Below are positions 53,790 through 61,700 of a stretch of 64,000 bases of DNA, in pieces (position 1 is the first letter of the stretch; each line of letters starts with the position of its first letter). Source of the stretch: Mycolicibacterium chubuense NBB4 (GTDB lineage: Bacteria > Actinomycetota > Actinomycetes > Mycobacteriales > Mycobacteriaceae); assembly GCF_000266905.1 (NCBI RefSeq), contig NC_018022.1, positions 62,001 to 126,000 of the forward strand, written 5' to 3'. Below the pieces are notes generated by a model. It worked only from the letters and a program-made list of their open reading frames with translations. It had not been told where the DNA came from and searched no databases. The position numbers were made by a program, and so were the translations under genes.

Positions 53790-54082
53790 TGCAATGTCTC
53801 CTCGGTGTCTCGCGTTATTCACCCGGTGGGTGGTTGCGAAAAGCACTGCTACCTGCGCCGACTTCTCGGACGGGCCTGGCGGCCCGCCCTCGCTGGGTCG
53901 GCTGCGAAGAACGCGCTTGGCCTCCGCTGCTCGGTGATTCCTCTTCGAGGTTAGGCAAGTCCTCCGCGGGAGTCTGTGTCCCGCTGGTACCAACGTCGCC
54001 AAGTGCTTCGCCCTGCTGGGACATGGGGCTCGGACGGGTGAAGTCCCTACCGTTCGAGGTGATCGAGGGTGAGGAGGGAAGT
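53790..54082. promoter_or_regulatory. Divergent promoter region of the CoM operon and the dehydrogenase operon
   Basis: 293 bp between comA (-) and the disulfide-reductase gene (+). No exact -35/-10 pair stands out. TGGGACATG-type and GGTGAGGAGGGAAGT ribosome-site sequences are on the plus side, GAGGAGACATTGCA on the minus side. Both operons could share a regulator here. Confidence 0.45.
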
Positions 54083-55459
54083 ATGAGCTCTCGACTGGTT
54101 GTTGTCGGTGGCGGGGCCGCCGGCATGTCCGCGGCGTCCGCGGCCCGGCGGGTCGACCCTGCCCTGGACATCGTGGTGCTCGAAGCGGGCGGGTACGCAG
54201 CCTACGGTTTGTGCGGCCTCCCCTATTACTTGGCCGGCCTGGTCGAGTCCGCCGACGACCTACTGGCGTATCCGCCGTCGTTCTTTCGCGAGCAGCGGCG
54301 CATCGACCTGCGGCTCAACGCCCGGGTGACGCAGCTCGACCCGCAACGGCAGACCATCTGCTACGCGCAGGACGGCCGTGAGCGAAGGCTCGGCTACCAC
54401 CGGCTGATCGTCACCGCGGGTGGTGTGCCGGTTCGTCCGCCGATCCCTGGGCTGGATGACGAGCGCGTGTTCACCGTCCGCACGCTGGAGGACGCGATCA
54501 GCCTGCGCAGCCTGCTCGACGCGGGCCGGATCGGTCAGGTGCTCGTCGTCGGGGCGGGCTACGTCGGCCTGGAGATGGCCGAGGCCCTCACCGCCCGCGG
54601 CTCGGCGGTCACGGTGGTGGAGGCGCTGGCGCAGGCGATGCCGAACCTCGACGCGCCCGTCGCAGCCCTGGTGGAGGCGGAGGTGCGGCGGCGTGGAGTG
54701 GACCTGAGGCTCGGCACACGGCTGGAGAAGCTGGCGCGGGCGGGCGATCGGCTGGTGGCGCGCATCGGCGGGCAGCAATTGTCGGTGGACGCCGTGGTGC
54801 TGGCCACCGGCGTGCGCCCCGCATCGTCAGTGGCCGCCGCGGCCGGTGCGGCGACCGACCAAGCGGGCGCGTTGCTGGTCGACGAGAGCATGCGCACGTC
54901 ACTACCGGACGTCTTCGCCGCCGGCGACTGCGTCGCGACCCACCATCGCGTGCTGGGCAGGCCCGCGTTCGTTCCGCTGGGGCCCGCGGCGAACAAGACC
55001 GGCCGGGTCGCCGGGACCGTCGCCGCGGGTGGCGCAGCATCCTTCACCGGAATCGTGGGCACCGCCGTGGTCAAGGTGTTCGACCTGGCCGTCGCCCGCA
55101 CTGGGCTGACGCTGACCGAGACCCTGGCCGAAGGCCTGCGCGCGGTAGCCACCGACGCGACAGGCAAGTCCCGCGCCAAGTACTACCCTGGCACCTCCCC
55201 GGTCCACGTCCGGCTCGTGCACACCCCCGGCGGACGGCTGCTCGGAGCGCAGCTGGTGGGCGCGGGCGACGGCGTCGCCAAGCGGATCGACCCGATCGCG
55301 ATCGCCCTGCAAGCCGGATTCGATGTCGGCGACCTGGTGGCCGCGGACCTCTCCTATGCCCCGCCGTACGCCCCCGTCTACGACCCGGTGCTGCTGGCGG
55401 CCCAGGCGGCCAACGCCGCCAACGCAATCGCTTCCCAACCCAACTCCCTGGCGGTGTAG
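54083..55459 (+). CDS. CoA-disulfide-reductase-like FAD/NAD(P) oxidoreductase
   Basis: 458 residues from ATG 54083 (GAGGAGGGAAG upstream). FAD motif VVVGGGAAGMSAASAARR, single active Cys44 in YGLCGLPYYLAGL as in CoA disulfide reductases and NADH oxidases, NAD motif VLVVGAGYVGLEMAEAL, and the late ADLSYAPPYAPVYDPVL dimer segment. In the CoM context it probably reduces CoM disulfide or mixed CoM disulfides to keep the thiol available. Disulfide reductases occur in other CoM epoxide clusters. First gene of the plus-strand operon to 60.2 kb. Confidence 0.87.
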   Translation: MSSRLVVVGGGAAGMSAASAARRVDPALDIVVLEAGGYAAYGLCGLPYYLAGLVESADDLLAYPPSFFREQRRIDLRLNARVTQLDPQRQTICYAQDGRERRLGYHRLIVTAGGVPVRPPIPGLDDERVFTVRTLEDAISLRSLLDAGRIGQVLVVGAGYVGLEMAEALTARGSAVTVVEALAQAMPNLDAPVAALVEAEVRRRGVDLRLGTRLEKLARAGDRLVARIGGQQLSVDAVVLATGVRPASSVAAAAGAATDQAGALLVDESMRTSLPDVFAAGDCVATHHRVLGRPAFVPLGPAANKTGRVAGTVAAGGAASFTGIVGTAVVKVFDLAVARTGLTLTETLAEGLRAVATDATGKSRAKYYPGTSPVHVRLVHTPGGRLLGAQLVGAGDGVAKRIDPIAIALQAGFDVGDLVAADLSYAPPYAPVYDPVLLAAQAANAANAIASQPNSLAV

Positions 55460-55462
55460 AAC

Positions 55463-56206
55463 ATGACCACAACACAAGACGTAGAGACCGCGCGCGTCGC
55501 GGTCGTCACCGGCGGCTCCTCCGGCATCGGAAAGGCCACCGTACGGCGGCTGATCAAGGACGGCTTCCGGGTAGCGGTTATCGACCTGGTCACCGGCGAC
55601 GAAACGGACGGGGTGCTCCCGGTCGCCGCGAATGTGTCCAACCCGTCCGACGTCGAGCGGGCCTTCGCCGAGATCCTCGAGGCCTTCGGCCGGGTGGACG
55701 TGCTGGTCAACAACGCGGGCATCACCGGGTCAGACGCCGCGACCGTCTGCCACGAGACCCCGGTGGACGAATTCGACCGCGTCATCGCCGTCAACGTCCG
55801 CGGGCCTTTCCTGTGCGCCCGGGCGGTTCTGCCGAGGATGCTGGCGCAGGGCAGCGGCCACATCATCACCATCGCCTCGGTCGCCGGGCTCGTCGTCTTC
55901 CCCCGCAGGTCGGCCTACACCACCTCGAAGGGCGCCGCCGTTCAGTTCGCCAAGTCGCTGGCCGTGGACTACGCCGCGAGCGGAATCCGCTCGAACGCGG
56001 TGTGTCCCGGCTTCGTGCAGACCCCGATGACCCAGTGGCGGCTGGACGTTCCCGAACTGCGCGACCAGGTGGAAGCGAAGGTACCGATGGGCCGGGTTGC
56101 CCTGCCCGAGGAGATCGCCGACGCGGTCTCCGTGCTCGCCTCCGACCGCCTCACCTACCTCAACGGACACGCCTTCGTCGTCGACGGCGGCTGGACCGCG
56201 ATCTAA
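55463..56206 (+). CDS. xecD: 2-(R)-hydroxypropyl-CoM dehydrogenase-like SDR
   Basis: 247 residues. SDR: NAD motif TGGSSGIG, NNAG, Ser139-Tyr152-Lys156 triad (AYTTSKGA). Long stretches agree with Xanthobacter XecD: VNNAGITGSDAATVCHETPV and TPMTQWRLDVPELRDQV. Arg149 (before SAY) and Arg193 (in TQWR) correspond to the CoM-sulfonate arginines 152 and 196 of XecD. It oxidises R-hydroxyalkyl-CoM to the ketone for XecC. ATG 3 bp after the upstream stop. Confidence 0.9.
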   Translation: MTTTQDVETARVAVVTGGSSGIGKATVRRLIKDGFRVAVIDLVTGDETDGVLPVAANVSNPSDVERAFAEILEAFGRVDVLVNNAGITGSDAATVCHETPVDEFDRVIAVNVRGPFLCARAVLPRMLAQGSGHIITIASVAGLVVFPRRSAYTTSKGAAVQFAKSLAVDYAASGIRSNAVCPGFVQTPMTQWRLDVPELRDQVEAKVPMGRVALPEEIADAVSVLASDRLTYLNGHAFVVDGGWTAI

Positions 56207-56221
56207 AACCAGGAGGACACA

Positions 56222-56995
56222 ATGACAGGACGACTGCAGGGGCGCGTCGCGATGATCACCGGCGCGGGTTCGGGGATCGGCCGGGCGAGCGCCGAGCTGT
56301 TCGCCGCCGAGGGCGCCGCCGTGGCGGTGGTGGACCTGCGTGCGGACGCCGCCCAGGAGACCGCCGACAAGATCACCGCCTCGGGCGGGCGGGCGCTGGC
56401 GCTGGCCGCCGACGTCACCTCGGCGCAGCAGGTGGAGGCGGCTGTCGGCCAAGCGGTCGCCGAGTTCGGCAGCCTGGACCTGCTCTACAACAATGCCGGT
56501 ATCGACAGCAGGGGCTCGGTGGCGGAGGCGACCGAGGAGGACTGGGACCGCTGCTTCGCGGTCAACGTCAAGGGCACCTTCCTGTGTTCGAAGGCCGTGG
56601 TGCCGCACCTGCGGGACGCCGGTGGCGGCGCGATCGTCAACCAGGGTTCGGTGGCCGGCCTGGTCGCGGTGCCGAACTTCGCCGCCTACTGTGCGGCCAA
56701 GGGTGCGGTCGCCTCGCTCACCCGTTCGATGGCGGTCGACCTCGCGCCGCAGCGGATCCGGGTCAACGCCATCTGCCCGGGCACGGTTTTCACCCCGCTG
56801 ATGGAGCCGATGCTGCGGGCCCGGGGCGGCGGCGACCTCGAGGCGGGGCTGGCCAAGACGCTGGTCAAGTACCCGATTGGCAGGCTCGGCACGCCCGAGG
56901 AGATCGCCAGGGTGGCGCTGTTCCTGTCCAGCGATGAGGCGTCGTTCATGACCGGGTCGATCGTGGCCGCTGATGGCGGGATGACAGCCCAATAG
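56222..56995 (+). CDS. xecE: Second SDR, 2-(S)-hydroxypropyl-CoM dehydrogenase-like
   Basis: 257 residues, AGGAGG before the ATG. TGAGSGIG, NNAGIDSRGSVAEA, triad Ser143-Tyr156-Lys160 and LVKYPIGRLGTPEEIARVALFLSSDEASFMTGSIVAADGGMTA, which follow XecE closely. Of the XecE sulfonate-binding pair, the Lys (KYPIG, Lys216 here) is present but the Arg three residues before is Thr213, with Lys212 next to it. It may act on the S-enantiomer or on a related hydroxyalkyl-CoM. Follows xecD by 15 bp. Confidence 0.82.
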   Translation: MTGRLQGRVAMITGAGSGIGRASAELFAAEGAAVAVVDLRADAAQETADKITASGGRALALAADVTSAQQVEAAVGQAVAEFGSLDLLYNNAGIDSRGSVAEATEEDWDRCFAVNVKGTFLCSKAVVPHLRDAGGGAIVNQGSVAGLVAVPNFAAYCAAKGAVASLTRSMAVDLAPQRIRVNAICPGTVFTPLMEPMLRARGGGDLEAGLAKTLVKYPIGRLGTPEEIARVALFLSSDEASFMTGSIVAADGGMTAQ

Positions 56996-57021
56996 GCATC
57001 ACGCATTAGAGAGGGCTGGTC

Positions 57022-57942
57022 ATGGCATTTCACACCGACAACAACAAGCTGGTCAGCCTCGACCGGGCAGCCGCGGTGGTCACCGACGGCGCGCTGGTCG
57101 CGCTGGGCGGCGGCCTGTCCGCGCGGCTGCCGATGGCGCTCGTGCGGGAGCTCATCCGGCAGGGCAGGCACGGCCTGCACGTGATCGGCTCGGCGCACGG
57201 CATCGACGTGGACCTGCTCATCGCCGTCGGGGCGGTGGGCGTCTGCGAGGAAAGCTACGTCGGCTTCGAACAGGATTTCGGCCTCGCTCCCGCGTATCGG
57301 CGGGCCGCACGCGACGGCGCCGTGGAGATCAGGGAGAGCTGCTGCGGCACGATGCTCGCCCAGCTGCGCGCCGCCGAGTTCGGCCTGCCGTTCCTGCCCG
57401 TCCGCGGCATCAAGGGCTCCGACATCCGGCGGCTGCATCCGGAGTACGGCGAAGTGACATGCCCGTTCACCGGCGAACTGCTGGTGGCCGTCCCGCCGCT
57501 GCGGCCGGACGTCGCGCTGATCCACGCCCCGCTGGGTGACCGACACGGCAACCTGCACCTCGAGCAGCCCTATGTGCTCGATGAACGGTTCGCCGCCGCG
57601 GCGCGCGATGTGGTCGCGACAGTGGAGCGGGTGGTGTCGACCGAGGAGGTGGTGCGCGCGGGCGTGACCCTCCCGGCGCACCTGATCACCGCGGTCGCCG
57701 AGGTGCCCTATGGGGCCCACCCCAGCTCCTGCTACCCCGACTACGCCTACGACCGGGCGCACCTGGGCGTCTACGTGCACGCCGCGACCGAAGGCGGGCC
57801 GGCCCTGGCGGGCTACCTCGACGAGTACGTGACGGGCACGCCGACCGAGGAGGCCTACCGCAAGGCGATCGGCAAGGACCGGCTCGCCGAGCTCGGCTCC
57901 TGGTCGACGTCCACCGAACAGTGGAAGGAACTCTTCAAATGA
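57022..57942 (+). CDS. CoA-transferase subunit A (GctA/IpdA-like)
   Basis: 306 residues. Class I CoA-transferase alpha fold: VTDGALVALGGGLSARLPMALVRELIRQG, PFLPVRGIKGSD, EVTCPFTGELLVAVPPLRPDVALIHAPLGDRHGNLHLE. Acts with the next gene (ATGA overlap). In this operon it would move CoA onto the acid product, for acetoacetate to acetoacetyl-CoA or a related acid. CoA transferase genes also accompany CoM genes in ethene assimilators. Could also be an IpdAB-type hydrolase. Confidence 0.87.
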   Translation: MAFHTDNNKLVSLDRAAAVVTDGALVALGGGLSARLPMALVRELIRQGRHGLHVIGSAHGIDVDLLIAVGAVGVCEESYVGFEQDFGLAPAYRRAARDGAVEIRESCCGTMLAQLRAAEFGLPFLPVRGIKGSDIRRLHPEYGEVTCPFTGELLVAVPPLRPDVALIHAPLGDRHGNLHLEQPYVLDERFAAAARDVVATVERVVSTEEVVRAGVTLPAHLITAVAEVPYGAHPSSCYPDYAYDRAHLGVYVHAATEGGPALAGYLDEYVTGTPTEEAYRKAIGKDRLAELGSWSTSTEQWKELFK

Positions 57943-58769
57943 GCTTCTCGATCGACGAATGGTTCGTGGTCGCGCTTGCGCGCACCATCCGCGACCGCGA
58001 GACCGTCTTCCACGGCTTCGGCAGCCCGTGCGCACAGGTGGCCATGCACGTGGCGCGGCGCTGCTCCGCGAGGGACATGCTGCTGGTGGAGGGCGCCACC
58101 TATGCGGTCAACCCCGATCCACCGTTCATCCCGCCGACCGGCAACGACGAAAGCCTGCAGCGGGGCGCGGCCTACCGGATGCGGTTCGAGGAGTTCTTCG
58201 ACGCGGCCCTGCGCGGGGACGTGGACCGGATGTTCCTCTCCGGCGGGCAGATCGACGGCTACGGCAACACCAACGTCACCACTATCGGGCCGGTCGAGGC
58301 GCCCAAGGTGAAGCTCGGCGGCGGTGGCGGTGGTTGCAATCTGTCGGCGACCATCAAACAGCTTACGCTGTGGACGACCCGGCACCGCTCGGGCCGCACG
58401 CTGGTGGCCGACTGCGACTTCGTCACCGACCTGGGCCACCGCACCCAGGAGGGTAGCCGCGCCGAGCTCGGCTTCACCGGCGGCGGTCCGCAGTGGCTGG
58501 TCACCGAACTCGGGGTGTTCGACTACGACACCGACGGCCACGCGCGGCTGCGCCGGGTGTTCCCGGACGTCGACCTCGGCACCCTCCGCGCGGCGACCGG
58601 GTTCGAACTGCGGGTGGCAGACGACCTGCGGCCGGTCGACCCGCCGAGCGCGGCCGAGATCGCGGCCATACGCAGCATCGACCCGCTGGGGGTCCGGCGG
58701 TCGGAGTTCGCGCCGGAAGAGCTGCGCCGAAGGTTCACGCACAGCGCCGGGGCGTCCTGCGCATGCTGA
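57939..58769 (+). CDS. CoA-transferase subunit B (GctB/IpdB-like)
   Basis: 276 residues from ATG 57939. RDMLLVEGATYAVNPDPPFIP carries a Glu at the position of the catalytic Glu of glutaconate CoA transferase B; then LSGGQIDGYGNTNVTTIG and KLGGGGGGCNLSATIKQ. The Glu supports transferase over hydrolase. ATGA-coupled to subunit A; its stop overlaps the next gene by 7 bp. Confidence 0.87.
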   Translation: MSFSIDEWFVVALARTIRDRETVFHGFGSPCAQVAMHVARRCSARDMLLVEGATYAVNPDPPFIPPTGNDESLQRGAAYRMRFEEFFDAALRGDVDRMFLSGGQIDGYGNTNVTTIGPVEAPKVKLGGGGGGCNLSATIKQLTLWTTRHRSGRTLVADCDFVTDLGHRTQEGSRAELGFTGGGPQWLVTELGVFDYDTDGHARLRRVFPDVDLGTLRAATGFELRVADDLRPVDPPSAAEIAAIRSIDPLGVRRSEFAPEELRRRFTHSAGASCAC

Positions 58770-60241
58770 CCACGGACACTGCGCTGGACGCAGTGTTCGC
58801 ACCGCGTCGGGTGGCGCTGGTCGGGGCCTCCGACCGGCCCGGCACCGCGGGATGCCTCGTCTGGGAGAACCTAGCCGGCTTCTCAGGGGAGGTCCTTCCG
58901 GTCACGCCGTCGGCGACCGCAGTGGGCGGCCGCCTGGCGGTCCCCACGCTGCGCGACGTCGACGGCGAGGTCGACCTGGCCGTCGTGGTGGTGCCCGCGT
59001 CCGCGGTGCCCGGGGTGATCGCCGACGCGTCGGCCAAGGGTGTCCCGGCCGCTGTGGTGATCAGCGGCGGGTTCACCGAGGCCGGGCCCGAGGGGGCGCG
59101 CCTGCAGCAGGAGATGCTGGCGGCGTCGGGCGGAGTACGGATTATCGGGCCGAACTGCTTCGGCGTGCAGAACTGCGACCTCGGGTTGAACGCCTCGCTG
59201 GCACCTGGGCTGCCTACGGGCGGCGGCGGGATCAGCCTGGTCACGCAGTCCGGCTCGTATGGCATGGCCGTCTACACCCTGGGCCGGGACGAGCGCGCCC
59301 GCTTCGCGAAGGTCTGCGCGACCGGGAACAAGGCCGATGTCGGCGACTCCGAACTGCTCCGCTACCTGGGGTCGGATCCGGCCACCCGCACGCTGTGTTT
59401 CCTGAGCGAGTCGTTGCCCGATGGTCGCGCGTTCGTCGAGGTAGCACGCCAGGTCACACCGCACAAGCCGGTGATCGTGCTCCGCACGGGCCGCTCGAGC
59501 GCCGGGGCCCGCGCTGCCTTCTCGCACACCGCTGCACTGGCTGGACACCAGCGGCTGGCGCGCGCCGCGCTGGAGCAGTCGGGCGTCACCGTGGTCGGCT
59601 CGGGCCTGGAGATGCTGGACGCCACCCGCGCGCTGGATTCCCAGCCGCTGCCCGCCGGGCCGCGGGTCGGGATCGTCAGCAACTCCGGCGGCACCGGGGT
59701 GGAGCTGACCGACCTGCTAGCCGACGAGGGCCTGACCGTGCCGGAGCTGTCCTCGTCGCTGGCCGAGGAGCTGCGGGCCGTGCTGCCGCCGTTGGCGAGC
59801 GCACGCAACCCGGTCGACATCACCACGGTGTGGAGCCGGTTCACCGAGTTGTACCCGGCGATGGTGGATCGGCTGGCCCGCTCTGGCGAGGTGGACGTGG
59901 TGATCCCGGTGTTGCTGCAGCGCTCGGCCGATGAAGCCGTAGCCGGCGCGCTGGCAGATTTGGTGGCCGCACTCCGCGCCGATGGCGTGGCCGTGCCGGT
60001 GTACGTGTGCTGGGTCGCCGACCGCACCAACCGGGCAGGCGCGGATCTGCTGCAGGACGCGGGCGTGCCCTGCTTCGATTGGCCGCAGCGGACTGCGCGG
60101 GCGGTGGGTCATGCCGTCCGGTGCGCCGCCGTGCGAACCGGCGTGCCCCGGTCGTTTCCGGAACCTCGGCGGCTAGGCCCGCTGCCACCGGTGCCCGACG
60201 GGGTGGTCGACGTCGAGGTCGCCCCTATGCCCTGGCGGTGA
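58763..60241 (+). pseudogene. NDP-forming acyl-CoA synthetase, 3' truncated
   Basis: About 485 residues. CoA-binding Rossmann domain (FAPRRVALVGASDRPGT, VIIGPNCFGVQN-like), the Succ-CoA ligase-like domain with phosphohistidine loop AAFSHTAALAGH, and VGIVSNSGGTGVELTDLLADEG. The usual fused enzyme continues with an ATP-grasp domain of ~220 residues; here the frame runs into a lyase fragment at ~60220 and stops at 60241. Without the ATP-grasp half it would be inactive unless another subunit complements. Confidence 0.8.
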
Positions 60242-60858
60242 TCCGGTCGGGCGCGGGCACGCTGATCGGCAGGGCAACCAGCGTATTGGTGACACAACGG
60301 ACACCGTCGGCACGGACCGACAACTGGTTGCGGGCATACCGCGACACCGCAGAAGCCATCGAGTTGGCCCGTCAGGTCGTCGCGCTGGGGGCCGAGGTCA
60401 TGTCAACTATGACCGTGCACAGTGAGGTGCTCGCGGCGGCGGCTGGCGCCGACTTCACCGCCAGCGCCGATCTGGCCGAACAGCTCGTAATGCACCTGGG
60501 CCTGGACTACCGCTCGAGTTACCGCCTCGTCGGTAAGGCGGTTGCCCGCGCCGCCGAGGATGGTCGAAATTCGCTGACCGAAGATGATCTGGCCTGTGCA
60601 GCCGATGAGATCGTGGGATCTCCGCTATCGCTGGAGCCGCCGAATTCACTCGCGCAGCTCGTCGATCCAGAGCGGATCGTGCTGGCGCGTACCGCGCTTG
60701 GGGGCAGCGCGCCTGGACGGGTGCTTGACCACAGCAGGTCGCTGATGCGCAGCCATGCCGAAGCGACGCGCTGGAGAGACTTACGTCGTGCGCATCTGCA
60801 GCGCGTCGAAGACCGTCTCATCGGCAGCGCTCGCATCCTGGCCGACCGTTTGACGTGA
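60222..60858 (+). pseudogene. C-terminal fragment of a second ASL-like CoM lyase
   Basis: PYALAVIRSGAGTLIGRATSVLVTQRTPSARTDNWLRAY... aligns residue by residue with the C-terminal 210 residues of the lyase at 48274-49779. It starts abruptly inside the KRNPYALAV signature loop, directly after the truncated acyl-CoA synthetase, and ends with a stop at 60858. It is on the opposite strand to the intact copy. A remnant of a second CoM operon. Confidence 0.85.
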
Positions 60859-60869
60859 GTTAGAACTAT

Positions 60870-61480
60870 TGGCTTAGCGCCCCGGTGTGGGATGTTGAGG
60901 TCGGCCAGGATTTGTTCGTTGGGGTGCTGGGATCTCGGGTGAGAAGGTCTGGCTGGCGCCATTGACCGTGATGGTCGCCGACCGCAGCGGCCGCAGTTGC
61001 TCGATGACGTTGGCGACGGCCGGTGCGGTCATCATGATGGCTAGGTGGGGTACGAAATGAGGGCTCCAACCGCCAGAGGTCGTGGTATCAGGCGATCACC
61101 TCGCCGGCGGGCATGACTGTGGCCGCGACGCCGGTGACGTAACCCTTCAGTCCACCAGTGATTGTGCGCGGACCCGGCTGGCCTCATCGAGCACGCGGTG
61201 TCCTGCACGGTCTTGACGAAGCGGGAGGACTTGGCTTGGCGTTCCCCGCTGATCAGCGCGCGGGCGTGGGCGTCTTGGGCGTCGAGCGTCTGTGATCACG
61301 TCGTGCGCATTGATGGAGGACGCACAGCTGGCCAGTCACGGGTTGGAGTGCTGATCGGGGTTCCGGACTGGTTCGGCCTGGTGGGCGCGGTCGTTGACGG
61401 TGCTGTTGACGTGTCATGGAGCGACGGCGTCGACGATCTGCCCCTTCGGGTGAAAACATCCCTCTGGTAACGAAATACAG
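60870..61480 (-). pseudogene. IS1634-type transposase remnant
   Basis: On the minus strand, in broken frames: LKGYVTGVAATVMPAGEVIA, then YHDLWRLEPSF, then VIEQLRPLRSATITVNGA and a degenerate tail. These are C-terminal landmarks of IS1549/IS1634 transposases in the right order. Several stops and shifts, so dead. It separates the lyase fragment from xecC copy 2 and may have mediated the rearrangement. Confidence 0.65.
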
Positions 61481-61583
61481 GCAGGCTCGCGCAGCTGCAG
61501 CGCAGCATAGACCGTCTCATCGGCCATCGTTCGCATCCTTGACGACCGTGTGGCGTGAGGTCGATAACTTTTCGGCACCGGCA

Positions 61584-61626
61584 CCGAGCGCCCTGGTCGT
61601 CACTATGTAGCGACCAGGGCGCTCGG
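61584..61626 (-). terminator. Long hairpin terminator after xecC copy 2
   Basis: CCGAGCGCCCTGGTCG (61584-61599) and CGACCAGGGCGCTCGG (61611-61626), a 16-bp perfect stem with an 11-nt loop, 75 bp beyond the xecC stop in the direction of transcription. No long T-run, as is common for actinobacterial terminators. Confidence 0.7.
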
Positions 61627-61700
61627 GCGGCCTCGGGAACGCGGGGCAGCAGGGGATGGAGGCCATACTGACGGTGGGCATGGCGCTGCCAGCTCTGCGT

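Noticed and set aside
55730..56992. 420-aa minus-strand frame over the SDR genes
   Set aside because: Antisense to two clear SDR genes with complete catalytic triads.
56686..58035. 449-aa minus-strand frame over the CoA-transferase A gene
   Set aside because: Antisense shadow; the plus strand has family motifs and coupled starts and stops.
61162..61470. 102-aa plus-strand frame near 61.3 kb
   Set aside because: Lies antisense to IS1634-type transposase remnants recognisable on the minus strand.
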